Positions 25,087 to 34,452 are shown, counted from the stretch's first letter. The stretch: DNA of 40,578 bases from Gemmatimonadota bacterium (GCA_003248075.1 QJYK01000131.1:1-40578); one strand, 5' to 3'. The notes: generated from the sequence alone by a model not told the origin. Numbers and translations are program-made.

Positions 25087-26093
25087 CCGAGCGCGCGCGG
25101 CCGCGTATGGCGATCCTCGGTACCGGGGCCATCAGTCAGATCGTTCACGTCCCGATTCTCGCCGAGCGGGACGACGTCACACTGGCCGTGGTTGCGGACG
25201 CGGACCGGGCCAAGGCCGCCTCGGTGGCCGAACGGTTCGGCGTTCCGGAGGCGTGTGGACCGGACGAAGCGGTGGGCAGGGACGACATCGATGCCGTGCT
25301 CGTGTGCACTCCGAGCCACCTGCACGAGGCGCAGGCCTTGGCCGCCATCGAGGCAGGGAAGCACGTGTTCGTGGAACGCCCCATGGCCCTCGATGCGGAG
25401 GGGGCGGAGCGTCTGGTCACGGCCGCACGCACCGCGGGTGTTCGGCTCGTCGTGGGGATGCCGCACCGGTTTCGGCCCGAGGTGGCGGCGCTGCGGAGCT
25501 TCGTGGCGGGTGGCGAGCTGGGGCGACTCTACGCCGTCCGAGGCAGCTGGCTCACCAGGAGCACGCGGGTGCAACGCACCTCGTGGCGGCACGTGCGGGC
25601 CAGCGGGGGCGGTGCCCTGCTCGATCTGGGAGTGTCCGCTCTCGACCTGTGCATGTGGGTGATCGGATACCCGGAGGTTGCCCGCGTGAGCGCTTCGATG
25701 GCGAGTGAGGACTTCGAGGTCGAGGATGCCGCGACCGTGTTCGCGGAAACCGTGGACGGCGTCGCGCTGACCCTGGAGGTGAGCTCCCGCTATTTCGCGG
25801 GCGAGGACCGCTATTACGCCCGCGTGATGGGGACGGAGGGCTCGGGCTCGCTTCCCCCGCTCGAGATCTTCAGACAGCTCGGGGGGCGCCCCCTTGAGGT
25901 CACGCCCAGACAGCCCAGACCCCGAGGTGGAGAGAATCCGTACACGAACGCATACCGCCGGTTGCTGGACGCGTTCGTACGGACGGTCGCGGGCAAGGGT
26001 GAGATCGGCTTGCCGGAGGAGCAGATCCGGCTCATGCGCCTCGTGGCGGCCGCGTACCGGTCTTCGAGCGAGGGCCGCGAGGTGAAGCCATAG
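25083..26093 (+). CDS. Gfo/Idh/MocA family oxidoreductase
   Basis: A 336-residue NAD(P)-dependent dehydrogenase, usually acting on sugars, inositols or nucleotide sugars. The Rossmann start is MAILGTGAISQIVHVPIL, followed by VLVCTPSHLHEAQALAAIEAGKHVF. The usual EKP motif, whose Lys is catalytic in many members, reads ERP here (Glu98-Arg99-Pro100). The second domain continues with GMPHRFRPEV and the helix GGALLDLGVSALDL, where a His is usually seen at the Gly-Val position (GxHxxDL). With both residues changed, catalysis may differ or be lost. The start overlaps the barrel gene; the stop TAG overlaps the presumed lnt start. Substrate unknown. Confidence 0.85.
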   Translation: MTERARPRMAILGTGAISQIVHVPILAERDDVTLAVVADADRAKAASVAERFGVPEACGPDEAVGRDDIDAVLVCTPSHLHEAQALAAIEAGKHVFVERPMALDAEGAERLVTAARTAGVRLVVGMPHRFRPEVAALRSFVAGGELGRLYAVRGSWLTRSTRVQRTSWRHVRASGGGALLDLGVSALDLCMWVIGYPEVARVSASMASEDFEVEDAATVFAETVDGVALTLEVSSRYFAGEDRYYARVMGTEGSGSLPPLEIFRQLGGRPLEVTPRQPRPRGGENPYTNAYRRLLDAFVRTVAGKGEIGLPEEQIRLMRLVAAAYRSSSEGREVKP

Positions 26094-27706
26094 CACGCTG
26101 GCCACCGGGTCGGGAGCTATTCAAACCGGCTCTCTCGGCGATCCTGCTCACGCTGAGCTATCCGCCGCTGCACCTTCTTCCGGCTCCTTTCCTCGCCCTG
26201 GTGCCGATCGCGCTCTTCGTCCACGCCCAGCCGAACGATGCGGGTGGCCGCAGGAGCGCTGCTCGCGGCGGCGTCGTCTTCGGAGCCGTGCATTTCGCGC
26301 TCCTGCTCTACTGGATCGCGGTCGCCCTGGTGTGGTACACGCCGCTCGCGATCCCCGCGTACGTGGCGACCGTCGCGGTGCTGTCCGCGCTGGCCGGCCT
26401 CTTCGCCTGGATGCTCCACCGGGCGGTGCACGACGTTCGCGCCCCGCTTTGGATCGCCCTGCCCGTCGCCTGGACCGCGACCGAGTGGGCCCGAGCGCAC
26501 TTCCCCGACGCCCTGGCCTTCCCGTGGCTCGGGCTGGGCACCTCGTTGACCGGATACCCGAGGGTGGTCGGCTTCGCCGAGCTGGTGGGAGCGCGCGGAG
26601 TGGGCTTCTGGATCGCCGTCGTCAACGGCCTGGTCGCGACCCTCTGGATCGGACGTCGGTCCGGTCGTCCACGGTTCCGAATCGTGGTAGGGCTCCTCGT
26701 GGTCCTCACCGTCCCTCCCGCGTGGGGCATGTGGCGCGCCGAGACGCTCGAGGTCCACCAGGTGGCGCGTGTGGCCGTGGTCCAGCCCGACATTCCCGAA
26801 CACCTCAAGCTCGACACCCAGGCCGCCGAGGACAGCACGCGCGCTTCTCTCGAGTCCCTCCTGCCGACGCTCCCGCCCTCCTCGGTGGACCTGGTCACGC
26901 TTCCGGAAGTGCTCTTCCCCGGGACTTATCCCGAAGCCCCCGGTCTCCACGAGGCCATGGAGCATCTGGAGGCCGAGGCTCGAGCGCTCGAGACCCCCCT
27001 CCTGTTCGGGGGGTTGGGTTACTCCACGGACGACGCGGGTCGCAGCGTGCCGTACAATTCGGCCTTCCTGATGACGCCCCAGGGTCTGTCCGCCTTCCGG
27101 TACGACAAGCGACGTCTCGTCCCGGGGATCGAGCGGGTCCCCTTCCTGCCCGACCGATGGATCGGAGCCCTCGGCTCGTTCGGTGGTTACGGCGTCGGCC
27201 GCGGTTGGCCGCTCGCCCGCGTAGGGGGCGTGGCCTTCGGCGTCCTGATCTGCTACGAGTCGAGCTATGCGGAGCTGTCGCGGCGCCTACGACTCGAAGG
27301 CGCGGACGTGCTCGTGAACCTCACGAACGACGCCTGGTACGGCCGTGAGCCCTGGTACGCGCGCACCGCGGCCCTGTGGCAGCATCCGGCTCATCTGGTG
27401 ATGCGGGCGATCGAGAACCGCGTGGGCATCGTTCGGGCCGCCAACACCGGGATTTCCCTCTTCGTGGACCCCGTCGGTCGTGTCTACGGAGCGACGGAGC
27501 TCTTCAGGCCCGAGATCTCCTCCGCGGCGGTGTTCAGCTCGGAGGGCCCCACCTGGTACAATCGTCTGGGTGACGTGGTTGGAAACGGTGCCGCTTTCGC
27601 CGCGCTCACGCTCGTGCTCCTCGGGCCGCTGGCGCAGCATCGCATTGCGCCGGATGCCCGTTCCCGCCCCGCCCGCGATCTGGACCCAAGCGACTACGCT
27701 GATTAG
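26090..27706 (+). CDS. lnt: Apolipoprotein N-acyltransferase Lnt, probable ATA start
   Basis: A 538-residue inner-membrane enzyme that adds the third acyl chain to lipoproteins. The catalytic triad of the nitrilase-like domain is present: Glu273 (TLPEVLFPG), Lys340 (YDKRRLVPG) and Cys388 (GVLICYESSY), close to E267/K335/C387 of E. coli. Multiple membrane helices precede it. The first ATG/GTG/TTG in frame (GTG at 26201) would remove the first membrane helix, LSAILLTLSYPPLHLLPAPF. The frame is open upstream only to a TGA at 26000 and has no standard start there. An ATA at 26090 overlaps the upstream stop as ATAG and has GAGG 7 bases before it, so I set the start there. A CTG at 26144 is the main alternative. 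Confidence 0.9.
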   Translation: MARWPPGRELFKPALSAILLTLSYPPLHLLPAPFLALVPIALFVHAQPNDAGGRRSAARGGVVFGAVHFALLLYWIAVALVWYTPLAIPAYVATVAVLSALAGLFAWMLHRAVHDVRAPLWIALPVAWTATEWARAHFPDALAFPWLGLGTSLTGYPRVVGFAELVGARGVGFWIAVVNGLVATLWIGRRSGRPRFRIVVGLLVVLTVPPAWGMWRAETLEVHQVARVAVVQPDIPEHLKLDTQAAEDSTRASLESLLPTLPPSSVDLVTLPEVLFPGTYPEAPGLHEAMEHLEAEARALETPLLFGGLGYSTDDAGRSVPYNSAFLMTPQGLSAFRYDKRRLVPGIERVPFLPDRWIGALGSFGGYGVGRGWPLARVGGVAFGVLICYESSYAELSRRLRLEGADVLVNLTNDAWYGREPWYARTAALWQHPAHLVMRAIENRVGIVRAANTGISLFVDPVGRVYGATELFRPEISSAAVFSSEGPTWYNRLGDVVGNGAAFAALTLVLLGPLAQHRIAPDARSRPARDLDPSDYAD

Positions 27707-27722
27707 CTTTGCCAGGCTATAG

Positions 27723-27755
27723 GGGCGCGTCCGAGCTCGACGCCGGCACGCGCCC
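27723..27755 (+). promoter_or_regulatory. Hairpin upstream of rpmE
   Basis: GGGCGCGT (27723-27730) pairs with ACGCGCCC (27748-27755): a perfect 8-bp stem with a 17-base loop. It starts 17 bases after the lnt stop and is the first of two hairpins before rpmE. Confidence 0.45.
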
Positions 27756-27760
27756 GATGC

Positions 27761-27797
27761 CGGGCCGGGGGCCGAGCGAGGCGCCCAGGCCCGTTTT
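27761..27797 (+). terminator. Terminator-like hairpin just before rpmE
   Basis: CGGGCC (27761-27766) pairs with GGCCCG (27788-27793), followed directly by TTTT (27794-27797). A further GGG/CCC pairing extends the stem inside. It ends 24 bases before the rpmE ATG. It could end the lnt transcript, or act as an attenuator in the rpmE leader. Confidence 0.5.
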
Positions 27798-27821
27798 CCA
27801 CTTCGGCATGTGGAGCTGGAC

Positions 27822-28028
27822 ATGAAGCAGGGCATCCATCCCGACTACGTGGCGGCGACGGTCATCTGCGCCTGCGGCAACCGCTTCGAGACGATGTCGA
27901 CGGTCAAGGAGGTCCACGTCGAGATCTGCTCGGTGTGCCACCCCTTCTATACCGGCAAGCAGCGTCTCGTCGACACCGCTGGGCGGGTCGACCGCTTCAA
28001 GAAGAAGTACGAGAAGGCCGGCAAGTGA
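27822..28028 (+). CDS. rpmE: 50S ribosomal protein L31, zinc-binding type
   Basis: A 68-residue large-subunit protein at the intersubunit bridge. The ATG at 27822 has GGAG 6 bases upstream and gives the family start MKQGIHPDY; the in-frame GTG at 27810 is not needed. It is the Cys-containing (C+) form: ICACGN and [12 protein letters not shown] hold the zinc ligands, followed by [15 protein letters not shown]+ L31 proteins can serve as a zinc reserve in bacteria that also have a C- paralogue; none is seen here. It is followed by prfA and prmC, a common arrangement. Confidence 0.97.
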   Translation: MKQGIHPDYVAATVICACGNRFETMSTVKEVHVEICSVCHPFYTGKQRLVDTAGRVDRFKKKYEKAGK

Positions 28029-28033
28029 GTGGC

Positions 28034-28058
28034 GCGGCCGGGTCGCGGACCCGGTCGC
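28034..28058 (+). promoter_or_regulatory. Stable hairpin between rpmE and prfA
   Basis: An 11-bp stem including one G-U pair (28034-28044 with 28048-28058) closes the triloop GCG, starting 6 bases after the rpmE stop. No T run follows. It may stabilise the short rpmE mRNA or reduce read-through into prfA. Confidence 0.45.
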
Positions 28059-28110
28059 CATCGCTCCGGTACGCTGGCCGTTCCGCGGTCGGCCCGGCCG
28101 CGGCCAGCGC

Positions 28111-29204
<1,094 letters not shown>

Positions 29205-29208
<4 letters not shown>

Positions 29209-30125
29209 GGGGAGCCAACGAAGCCGTGGAGATGGCGCGCGACCCGGGGGTCTGGACCGTGCTCCGCTTGATGCGGTGGAGCGGTGATTACCTGGAGGGC
29301 AAAGGCGTCGAGCGTGGACGCCTCGACGCGGAGCACCTTCTCGCGCACGCGCTCGGCACGGCCCGGCTCCAGCTCTACCTGCAATACGATCGTCCGTTGA
29401 GCGCGGAGGAGCTCGACCGCTACCGCCCGCTCCTGCGTAGGCGTGCCGAACGTGAGCCCCTGCAATACATCATGGGTAGAGCGGGCTTCCGTGAGCTCGA
29501 CCTGTTGGTCGACGGTCGTGTGCTCGTGCCGCGCCCGGAAACCGAGGTCCTGGTCGAAGCCGTGCTCGGACGCGCGGCCTCGCTCGGGCCGGGACAGCTG
29601 ACGGCGGTCGACCTCGGCACGGGGTCCGGCGCCGTGGCGCTGTCGCTCTTGCGCGAGGGCCCGTTCGGACGGGTCGTCGCCACCGATGTGTCGCCGGACG
29701 CCCTCGAGGTCGCACGCGAGAACGCGCGACGCGCCGGGCTGGACGGCGCGATCGACTTTCGGCAGGGCTCGCTCTTCGAAGCGCTCGAGGACGGAGAGCG
29801 CTTCGACGTCGTCGTGTCCAATCCGCCGTACGTGGCCGAGTCCGAAGTGGACGCGCTCGAGCCCGAGGTCGGCGTCTGGGAGCCCCGCCTGGCCCTGATG
29901 GGGGGACTCGATGGCCTGGACGTGATCCGTGCGATCGTGGAGGGCTCGGCGGAGCGGATCCGCCCGGGTGGTCTCCTTGCGCTCGAGGTCGGCGCCGGGC
30001 ACCCGGACTCGGTGGTGGCCGCGATCGAGTCCACGGGCGCATACGGGGAGGTGCTCGTCGACCGGGACCTCGCCGGGAGGCGCAGGGTTGTCGTCGCGTG
30101 GCGATTGAAAGAACGGGAGCCGTGA
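29205..30125 (+). CDS. prmC: Release factor glutamine methyltransferase PrmC (HemK)
   Basis: A 306-residue SAM-dependent enzyme that methylates the Gln of the GGQ motif in release factors. The N-terminal helical domain contains [20 protein letters not shown] and [16 protein letters not shown]. The SAM site is [14 protein letters not shown], and the catalytic NPPY lies at 206-209 ([12 protein letters not shown]). The GTG start overlaps the prfA stop. An in-frame GTG at 29226 and ATG at 29232 are alternatives, since the first residues are not conserved. Confidence 0.94.
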
Positions 30126-30206
30126 TGGCTCGAGCGTCGCGATCGGAGTCGGATCCGGACGGGGCGCGTCTCAAGGCCCTCGGGCCCAAGCGAAGGGATA
30201 GGAGCG

Positions 30207-30566
30207 ATGGCAGGGATCTACGACATGGCGAAGGACCTGGGGGGGGCGCTCGCCCGGACCGACGAATACCAGGCGTTGAAGCGCGCCGGCGAGGTCGTTG
30301 ACCAGGACCGCGAGCTCGTGGAGCTCCGCAACGAGATCCGGAAGCTGGAAGACGAGATCGAGGCTTTGCTCCGAGCGGGGCAGCAACCTGGAGAGGAGCT
30401 GGCCCGGCGCTATGAGGAGAAGGCGTCGGAGCTCCAGGGCAGGCCGACCTTCCAGCGCCTCGTGGCCGCTCAGGCCAACTTCGACAAGGTGATGTACAAG
30501 GTGAACGAGACGATGGCACGCGGCCTCCAGGAGGGGGCGCAGAGCAGGATCATCGTCTCATCCTGA
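30207..30566 (+). CDS. YlbF/YmcA-family protein
   Basis: A 119-residue all-helical protein matching the Com_YlbF family: IYDMAKDLGGALARTDEYQA, then AGEVVDQDRELVELRNEIRK and PTFQRLVAAQANFDKVMYKV. In Bacillus, YlbF, YmcA and YaaT form a complex that steers RNase Y and affects competence, biofilm and sporulation. Members in diderm bacteria are little studied. It follows prmC by about 80 bases. Its pairing partner is not in the window, so I make no functional claim beyond family. The coiled-coil middle (about 25-60) is clear. Confidence 0.78.
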   Translation: MAGIYDMAKDLGGALARTDEYQALKRAGEVVDQDRELVELRNEIRKLEDEIEALLRAGQQPGEELARRYEEKASELQGRPTFQRLVAAQANFDKVMYKVNETMARGLQEGAQSRIIVSS

Positions 30567-30628
30567 CCCGGTGCCCTCGAGGCCCAGGTTCCGAGCGTTC
30601 GTGACTCCACCCGCGATGAGAGAACTTC

Positions 30629-31945
30629 GTGAAGCAGCCAACTGAGATTCGTCCGGCCACCGGGAAGCTCGGTGTCCTCCTTCCCGGCTTCGGTGCCGTG
30701 GCCACCACGTTCGTCGCCGGCGTGGAGGCGGCCCGCAGGGGGCTGGCGTCCCCCGTGGGGAGCCTCACCCAGATGGCGACGATCCGCCTGGGCAAGCGAC
30801 CCGACAAGCGGGCGCCCCTCATCAAGGACTTCGTCCCGCTCGCCGGCCTGGACGACCTGGTTTTCGGCGCCTGGGACCCGATCCCCGACGACGGCTATCA
30901 GAGCGCCCTCAAGGCGGGCGTGCTCCACAAGGAGCAGCACCTGGATCCGATCGAGGAGTTCCTCGCGTCCATCAAGCCGATGCCCGCTGCGTTCGACACC
31001 GCCTACGTGAAGAAGCTGGACGGTCCGAACAAGAAGAAGGCGTCGAACAAGCGTGAGCTCGCTGAGGCGATCCGGGAGGACATCCGTCGGTTCAAGAAGG
31101 AGCAGGGGTGCGATCGGTTGGTCATGGTGTGGTGCGGCTCGACCGAGATCTATGTGCGGGCGAGCGCGGTCCACGAGAGCCTGGAGGCGTTCGTGGCGGG
31201 CATGGAGGCCGACGACCCGGGCATCGCACCGAGCCAGCTGTACGCGTATGCGGCGATCATGGAGGGCGTCCCCTACGCGAATGGAGCCCCCAACCTCTCC
31301 GCCGACTTCGCCGCGCTGGAGAGCCTCGCGGTCGCCAACGGCGTGCCGATCGGCGGCAAGGACTTCAAGACCGGCCAAACGCTCATGAAGACGATCCTCG
31401 CCCCGGGGTTCAAGACCCGCATGCTGGGTCTGAGCGGCTGGTTTTCGACGAACATCCTCGGGAACCGCGACGGCGAGGTCCTCGACGACCCCGAGTCGTT
31501 CAAGACCAAGGAGGTGTCCAAGCTGGGCGTGCTCGAGCACATCCTTCAGCCCGAAATGTACCCGCAGCTCTACGGGGACATGTACCACAAGGTGCGGATC
31601 AACTACTACCCACCGCGTGGTGACAACAAGGAAGGCTGGGACAACATCGACATCTTCGGGTGGATGGGCTACCCGATGCAGATCAAGGTCGACTTCCTGT
31701 GCCGCGATTCGATCCTGGCGGCGCCCATCGTCCTCGACCTCGCGCTGTTCATGGACCTCGCCTCCCGCGCCGGTCTCAAAGGGATCCAGGAGTGGCTGTC
31801 CTTCTACTTCAAGAGCCCTCAGACAGCGCCGGGCCTCTACCCCGAGCACGACATCTTCATCCAGCATTTCAAGCTCAAGAACACGCTACGCTGGATGATG
31901 GGTGAAGAGCAGATCACGCACCTCGGTGTCGAGTACTACGAGTAG
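30629..31945 (+). CDS. ino1: Myo-inositol-1-phosphate synthase
   Basis: A 438-residue NAD-dependent enzyme that turns glucose-6-phosphate into inositol-1-phosphate. The Rossmann start is GKLGVLLPGFGAVATTFVAG. Family motifs include VMVWCGSTEIYVRA, YANGAPNLSADFAALESLA, the catalytic-site Lys in IGGKDFKTGQTLMKTILAPG, LSGWFSTNILGNRDGEVL and MGYPMQIKVDFLCRDSILAA. It begins with GTG at 30629. In bacteria, inositol phosphate feeds phosphatidylinositol-type lipids, mycothiol or compatible solutes; no downstream enzyme is in the window. The following tmk starts shortly after its stop. Confidence 0.95.
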   Translation: MKQPTEIRPATGKLGVLLPGFGAVATTFVAGVEAARRGLASPVGSLTQMATIRLGKRPDKRAPLIKDFVPLAGLDDLVFGAWDPIPDDGYQSALKAGVLHKEQHLDPIEEFLASIKPMPAAFDTAYVKKLDGPNKKKASNKRELAEAIREDIRRFKKEQGCDRLVMVWCGSTEIYVRASAVHESLEAFVAGMEADDPGIAPSQLYAYAAIMEGVPYANGAPNLSADFAALESLAVANGVPIGGKDFKTGQTLMKTILAPGFKTRMLGLSGWFSTNILGNRDGEVLDDPESFKTKEVSKLGVLEHILQPEMYPQLYGDMYHKVRINYYPPRGDNKEGWDNIDIFGWMGYPMQIKVDFLCRDSILAAPIVLDLALFMDLASRAGLKGIQEWLSFYFKSPQTAPGLYPEHDIFIQHFKLKNTLRWMMGEEQITHLGVEYYE

Positions 31946-31964
31946 CCGCGAGGGCCTGCTCGGG

Positions 31965-32630
31965 GTGACCGGGGCACCCTCGGGCGGCTCAGGCCGCTTC
32001 ATCGTCCTCGAGGGGGGCGAGGGCGCCGGCAAGAGCACGCAGGCGGCCCTCCTGTCCGCCTGGATGGCCGCGGCCAGAATCGACCACCGGCGTACCCGGG
32101 AGCCGGGGGGCACGCCGGTCAGCGAGGCGATCCGCTCGATCGTGCTCGCGCGGTCGGACCTCGACGTCTCTCCGATGGCGGAGCTGTTCCTCATCCTTGC
32201 CGCACGAGCGGCCTTCGTGCGCGACGTCGTGCGGCCGGGGCTGGCGCAGGGACTCGTCGTCGTGTCCGACCGCTTCGCCCTCTCGAGCCTCGCCTACCAG
32301 GGTTACGGGCGCGGCCTCGACCTGGACGAGATCCGGCGCGCGAACGCCTTCGCCACCGGGGGGCTGGAACCGGACCTCTACATCGTTCTGGACGTGCCCG
32401 TCGAGGTCGGCGCGTGGCGCCAGCGCAGGGACGGGATGCCCCCCGATCGGATCGAACGCTCAGGAACTGACTTCCTTGAGCGGGTCCGCGACGGGTATCT
32501 TGCATTAGCACGCAGTGAGCCAGGCGTGCGCGTAGTCGACGGTTCCGGCGCCCCGGAAGAGGTACACCGCCAGATCCGATCCCTGCTCATGGCGGAGTTT
32601 CCCGCGACCTTCGCGACCGCCCGAGGGTAG
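31965..32630 (+). CDS. tmk: Thymidylate kinase
   Basis: A 221-residue enzyme that phosphorylates dTMP to dTDP for DNA synthesis. The P-loop is GGEGAGKS at 17-24. RTREPGGTPVSEAIRSIVL binds dTMP; VVSDRFALSSLAYQGYGRG is the DR(Y/F/H) region; the lid follows near WRQRRDGMPPDRIE. I chose the GTG at 31965, with GAGGG 10 bases upstream. The frame is open back to 31902 inside ino1, but that extension is Ser/Arg-rich and unlike the family. Confidence 0.94.
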   Translation: MTGAPSGGSGRFIVLEGGEGAGKSTQAALLSAWMAAARIDHRRTREPGGTPVSEAIRSIVLARSDLDVSPMAELFLILAARAAFVRDVVRPGLAQGLVVVSDRFALSSLAYQGYGRGLDLDEIRRANAFATGGLEPDLYIVLDVPVEVGAWRQRRDGMPPDRIERSGTDFLERVRDGYLALARSEPGVRVVDGSGAPEEVHRQIRSLLMAEFPATFATARG

Positions 32631-32687
32631 GGACCATCGACGCCGTTTTCCGGGCGGCACCCAGAAGAATGTCCGGCGAGGTCGAGC

Positions 32688-34319
32688 ATGCGTAGAAGTA
32701 TCGTGGCACCGATCGTCGTGGTGTTGTTCGCCATGGCGTCCGGTGGCTGGCTCCTCCAACGAGGGGTCGCGCGCACCGAGAACATGTATGTCCGGGTGCG
32801 CCTGTTCCAGGAAGTCGTGGACCGGGTGGAGTCGAGCTTCGTGGACCCGGTCGACCGGGAAAGTCTCTACAATGCGGCGATCGGCGGGCTGATCGACGAC
32901 CTCGGCGACCCGTATTCGAGCTTCATGGAGGCCGAGGACTACGAGAACCTGCGGATCCAGGGGATCGAGGGCGACTACGGTGGTGTGGGGCTGGAGGTGA
33001 TCGACCGCAACGGCTGGGTCACCGTGGTCAGTCCCATCCCCGGGACTCCCGGCTCCCGCGCGGGGATCCGGGCGGGGGATCAGTTCTACGAGATCGAGGG
33101 GGTCGCGGCCGACACCATGTCCTCGGACCAGGCCGTGGCCCTGCTGCGGGGGCGGCCGGGGTCGTCGGTCTCCGTGCGCATCCTCCGGCCCGGTGTCGAG
33201 GAGCCCATTCCGTTCACGCTGCGCAGGGAGGTCATCCAGCTGAAGGCCGTCCCCTTCGCGACGCTTCTCGACGACGGGATCGGCTACGTTCCGCTCCGGT
33301 CCGTGATGGAGTCGGCCACCGCCGAGGTCAGGGCCGCCGTCGACTCGCTCAAGACCGAGGGGATGCAGGCGCTCGTGTTGGACCTGAGGAACAACCCCGG
33401 GGGTCTGCTGGACCAGGGCATCGAGCTGACGGACCAGTTCCTGTCCTCCGGCGCGGCCATCGTAGAGACCCGGGGTCGTGCGCCCGATCAGAACGAGACC
33501 TATCGGGCGCGGACCCCGGACCGCTACCAGGGCCTCCCCATGATCGTCCTCGTCAACGGCGCGAGCGCGTCGGCTTCCGAGATCATCGCCGGAGCGCTGC
33601 AGGACCACGACCGTGCCGCGCTCGTGGGTGAGAGCACCTTCGGCAAGGGCCTCGTCCAGTCGTTGTTCCGTCTCTCGGGCGGCAACGTCCTGAGGCTCAC
33701 GACGGCTCGGTGGTACACGCCCGTGGGTCGATCCATCAACAAGGATCATGCGATGGGGCGCTTCTCCGAGAGCGCGGTTCCGCGGTTGTCCCTCACCGGG
33801 CAGTTCACGGCGGGGCCCGACGTGGAAGGTCGGCCGCGATATCAGTCGGACTCGGGGCGGACCCTCCTCGGCGGCGGGGGGATCACGCCGGACCTGTATG
33901 TCCCGCCCGAGACCCTTTCCGTGGAGCAGGAGGGTGCGGTACGCCGCCTGTACCAGGATGCCGGCGCCTTCAACGTCGCGCTCTTCAACTATGCGGTGCG
34001 CTACGTTCGGGAGCACCCGGATCTGGCTGTCGGCTTCGACCTCACCGACGGGGAGCTCAACGCTTTCTATCGCGCCCTTCCGGAATGGGACGTGTCCGTG
34101 GACCGGGACGACTTCCGCGGCTCCACACCGTTCATTCGGTACCAGCTGGAGCGGGAGATCGCGCTCCAGGCATGGGGCGAGCGAGGCCAGTTCCTCCAGG
34201 AGCTTCGACACGATCGACAGCTGGGCGTCGCGCTGGATCTCCTCCGGGGGACCGCATCGCAGGGTGACCTGTTCGAGAAGGTGGGCGGAGCCGAGGAGCG
34301 CGGGCTGACCGGCAATTGA
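32688..34319 (+). CDS. C-terminal processing protease, S41 family (CtpA/Prc type)
   Basis: A 543-residue exported protease that trims periplasmic or envelope proteins at the C-terminus. One N-terminal hydrophobic segment (about 5-25) may be an uncleaved anchor. The family start is VVDRVESSFVDPVDRESLYN. A PDZ domain occupies about 95-170 (GVGLEVIDRNGWVTVVSPIP). The catalytic Ser295 lies in GASASASEIIAGAL, and the general base Lys320 in FGKGLVQ, with the usual 25-residue spacing. About 140 C-terminal residues beyond the protease core are helical and unassigned. It lies 57 bases after tmk with no clear promoter. Confidence 0.93.
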   Translation: MRRSIVAPIVVVLFAMASGGWLLQRGVARTENMYVRVRLFQEVVDRVESSFVDPVDRESLYNAAIGGLIDDLGDPYSSFMEAEDYENLRIQGIEGDYGGVGLEVIDRNGWVTVVSPIPGTPGSRAGIRAGDQFYEIEGVAADTMSSDQAVALLRGRPGSSVSVRILRPGVEEPIPFTLRREVIQLKAVPFATLLDDGIGYVPLRSVMESATAEVRAAVDSLKTEGMQALVLDLRNNPGGLLDQGIELTDQFLSSGAAIVETRGRAPDQNETYRARTPDRYQGLPMIVLVNGASASASEIIAGALQDHDRAALVGESTFGKGLVQSLFRLSGGNVLRLTTARWYTPVGRSINKDHAMGRFSESAVPRLSLTGQFTAGPDVEGRPRYQSDSGRTLLGGGGITPDLYVPPETLSVEQEGAVRRLYQDAGAFNVALFNYAVRYVREHPDLAVGFDLTDGELNAFYRALPEWDVSVDRDDFRGSTPFIRYQLEREIALQAWGERGQFLQELRHDRQLGVALDLLRGTASQGDLFEKVGGAEERGLTGN

Positions 34320-34452
34320 GGACCTCGATCCAGTCCTCGCGTCGCCCATCCCGGCATTGCCCCGCCCGGTCGCGCGTGATCCCTTGAGGGCCAGGGGGAC
34401 GAGGGACCCCGCCCGCTCCCCGACGAAGGACCTCCCCGGAGGTGACGTGGCA

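Noticed and set aside
30125-30301. 58-codon frame between prmC and the YlbF-family gene
   Set aside because: It runs into the YlbF-family gene in another frame, is Arg/Gly-rich and has no motif, so it is probably a shadow.
30470-31867. Long - strand frame antisense to inositol-phosphate synthase
   Set aside because: The + strand gene is a clear family match over its full length; the antisense product is a high-GC shadow.
32476-32501. TTGAGC and TATCTT inside tmk as a promoter for the S41 protease
   Set aside because: The spacing is only 14 bases and the site lies about 190 bases inside the coding region of tmk.
34318-34338. GAGGAC/GTCCTC 6-bp hairpin at the S41 protease stop
   Set aside because: The stem is short and overlaps the stop codon, with no T run. 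The rest of the gap to 34452 holds only the asparaginase ribosome-binding site.
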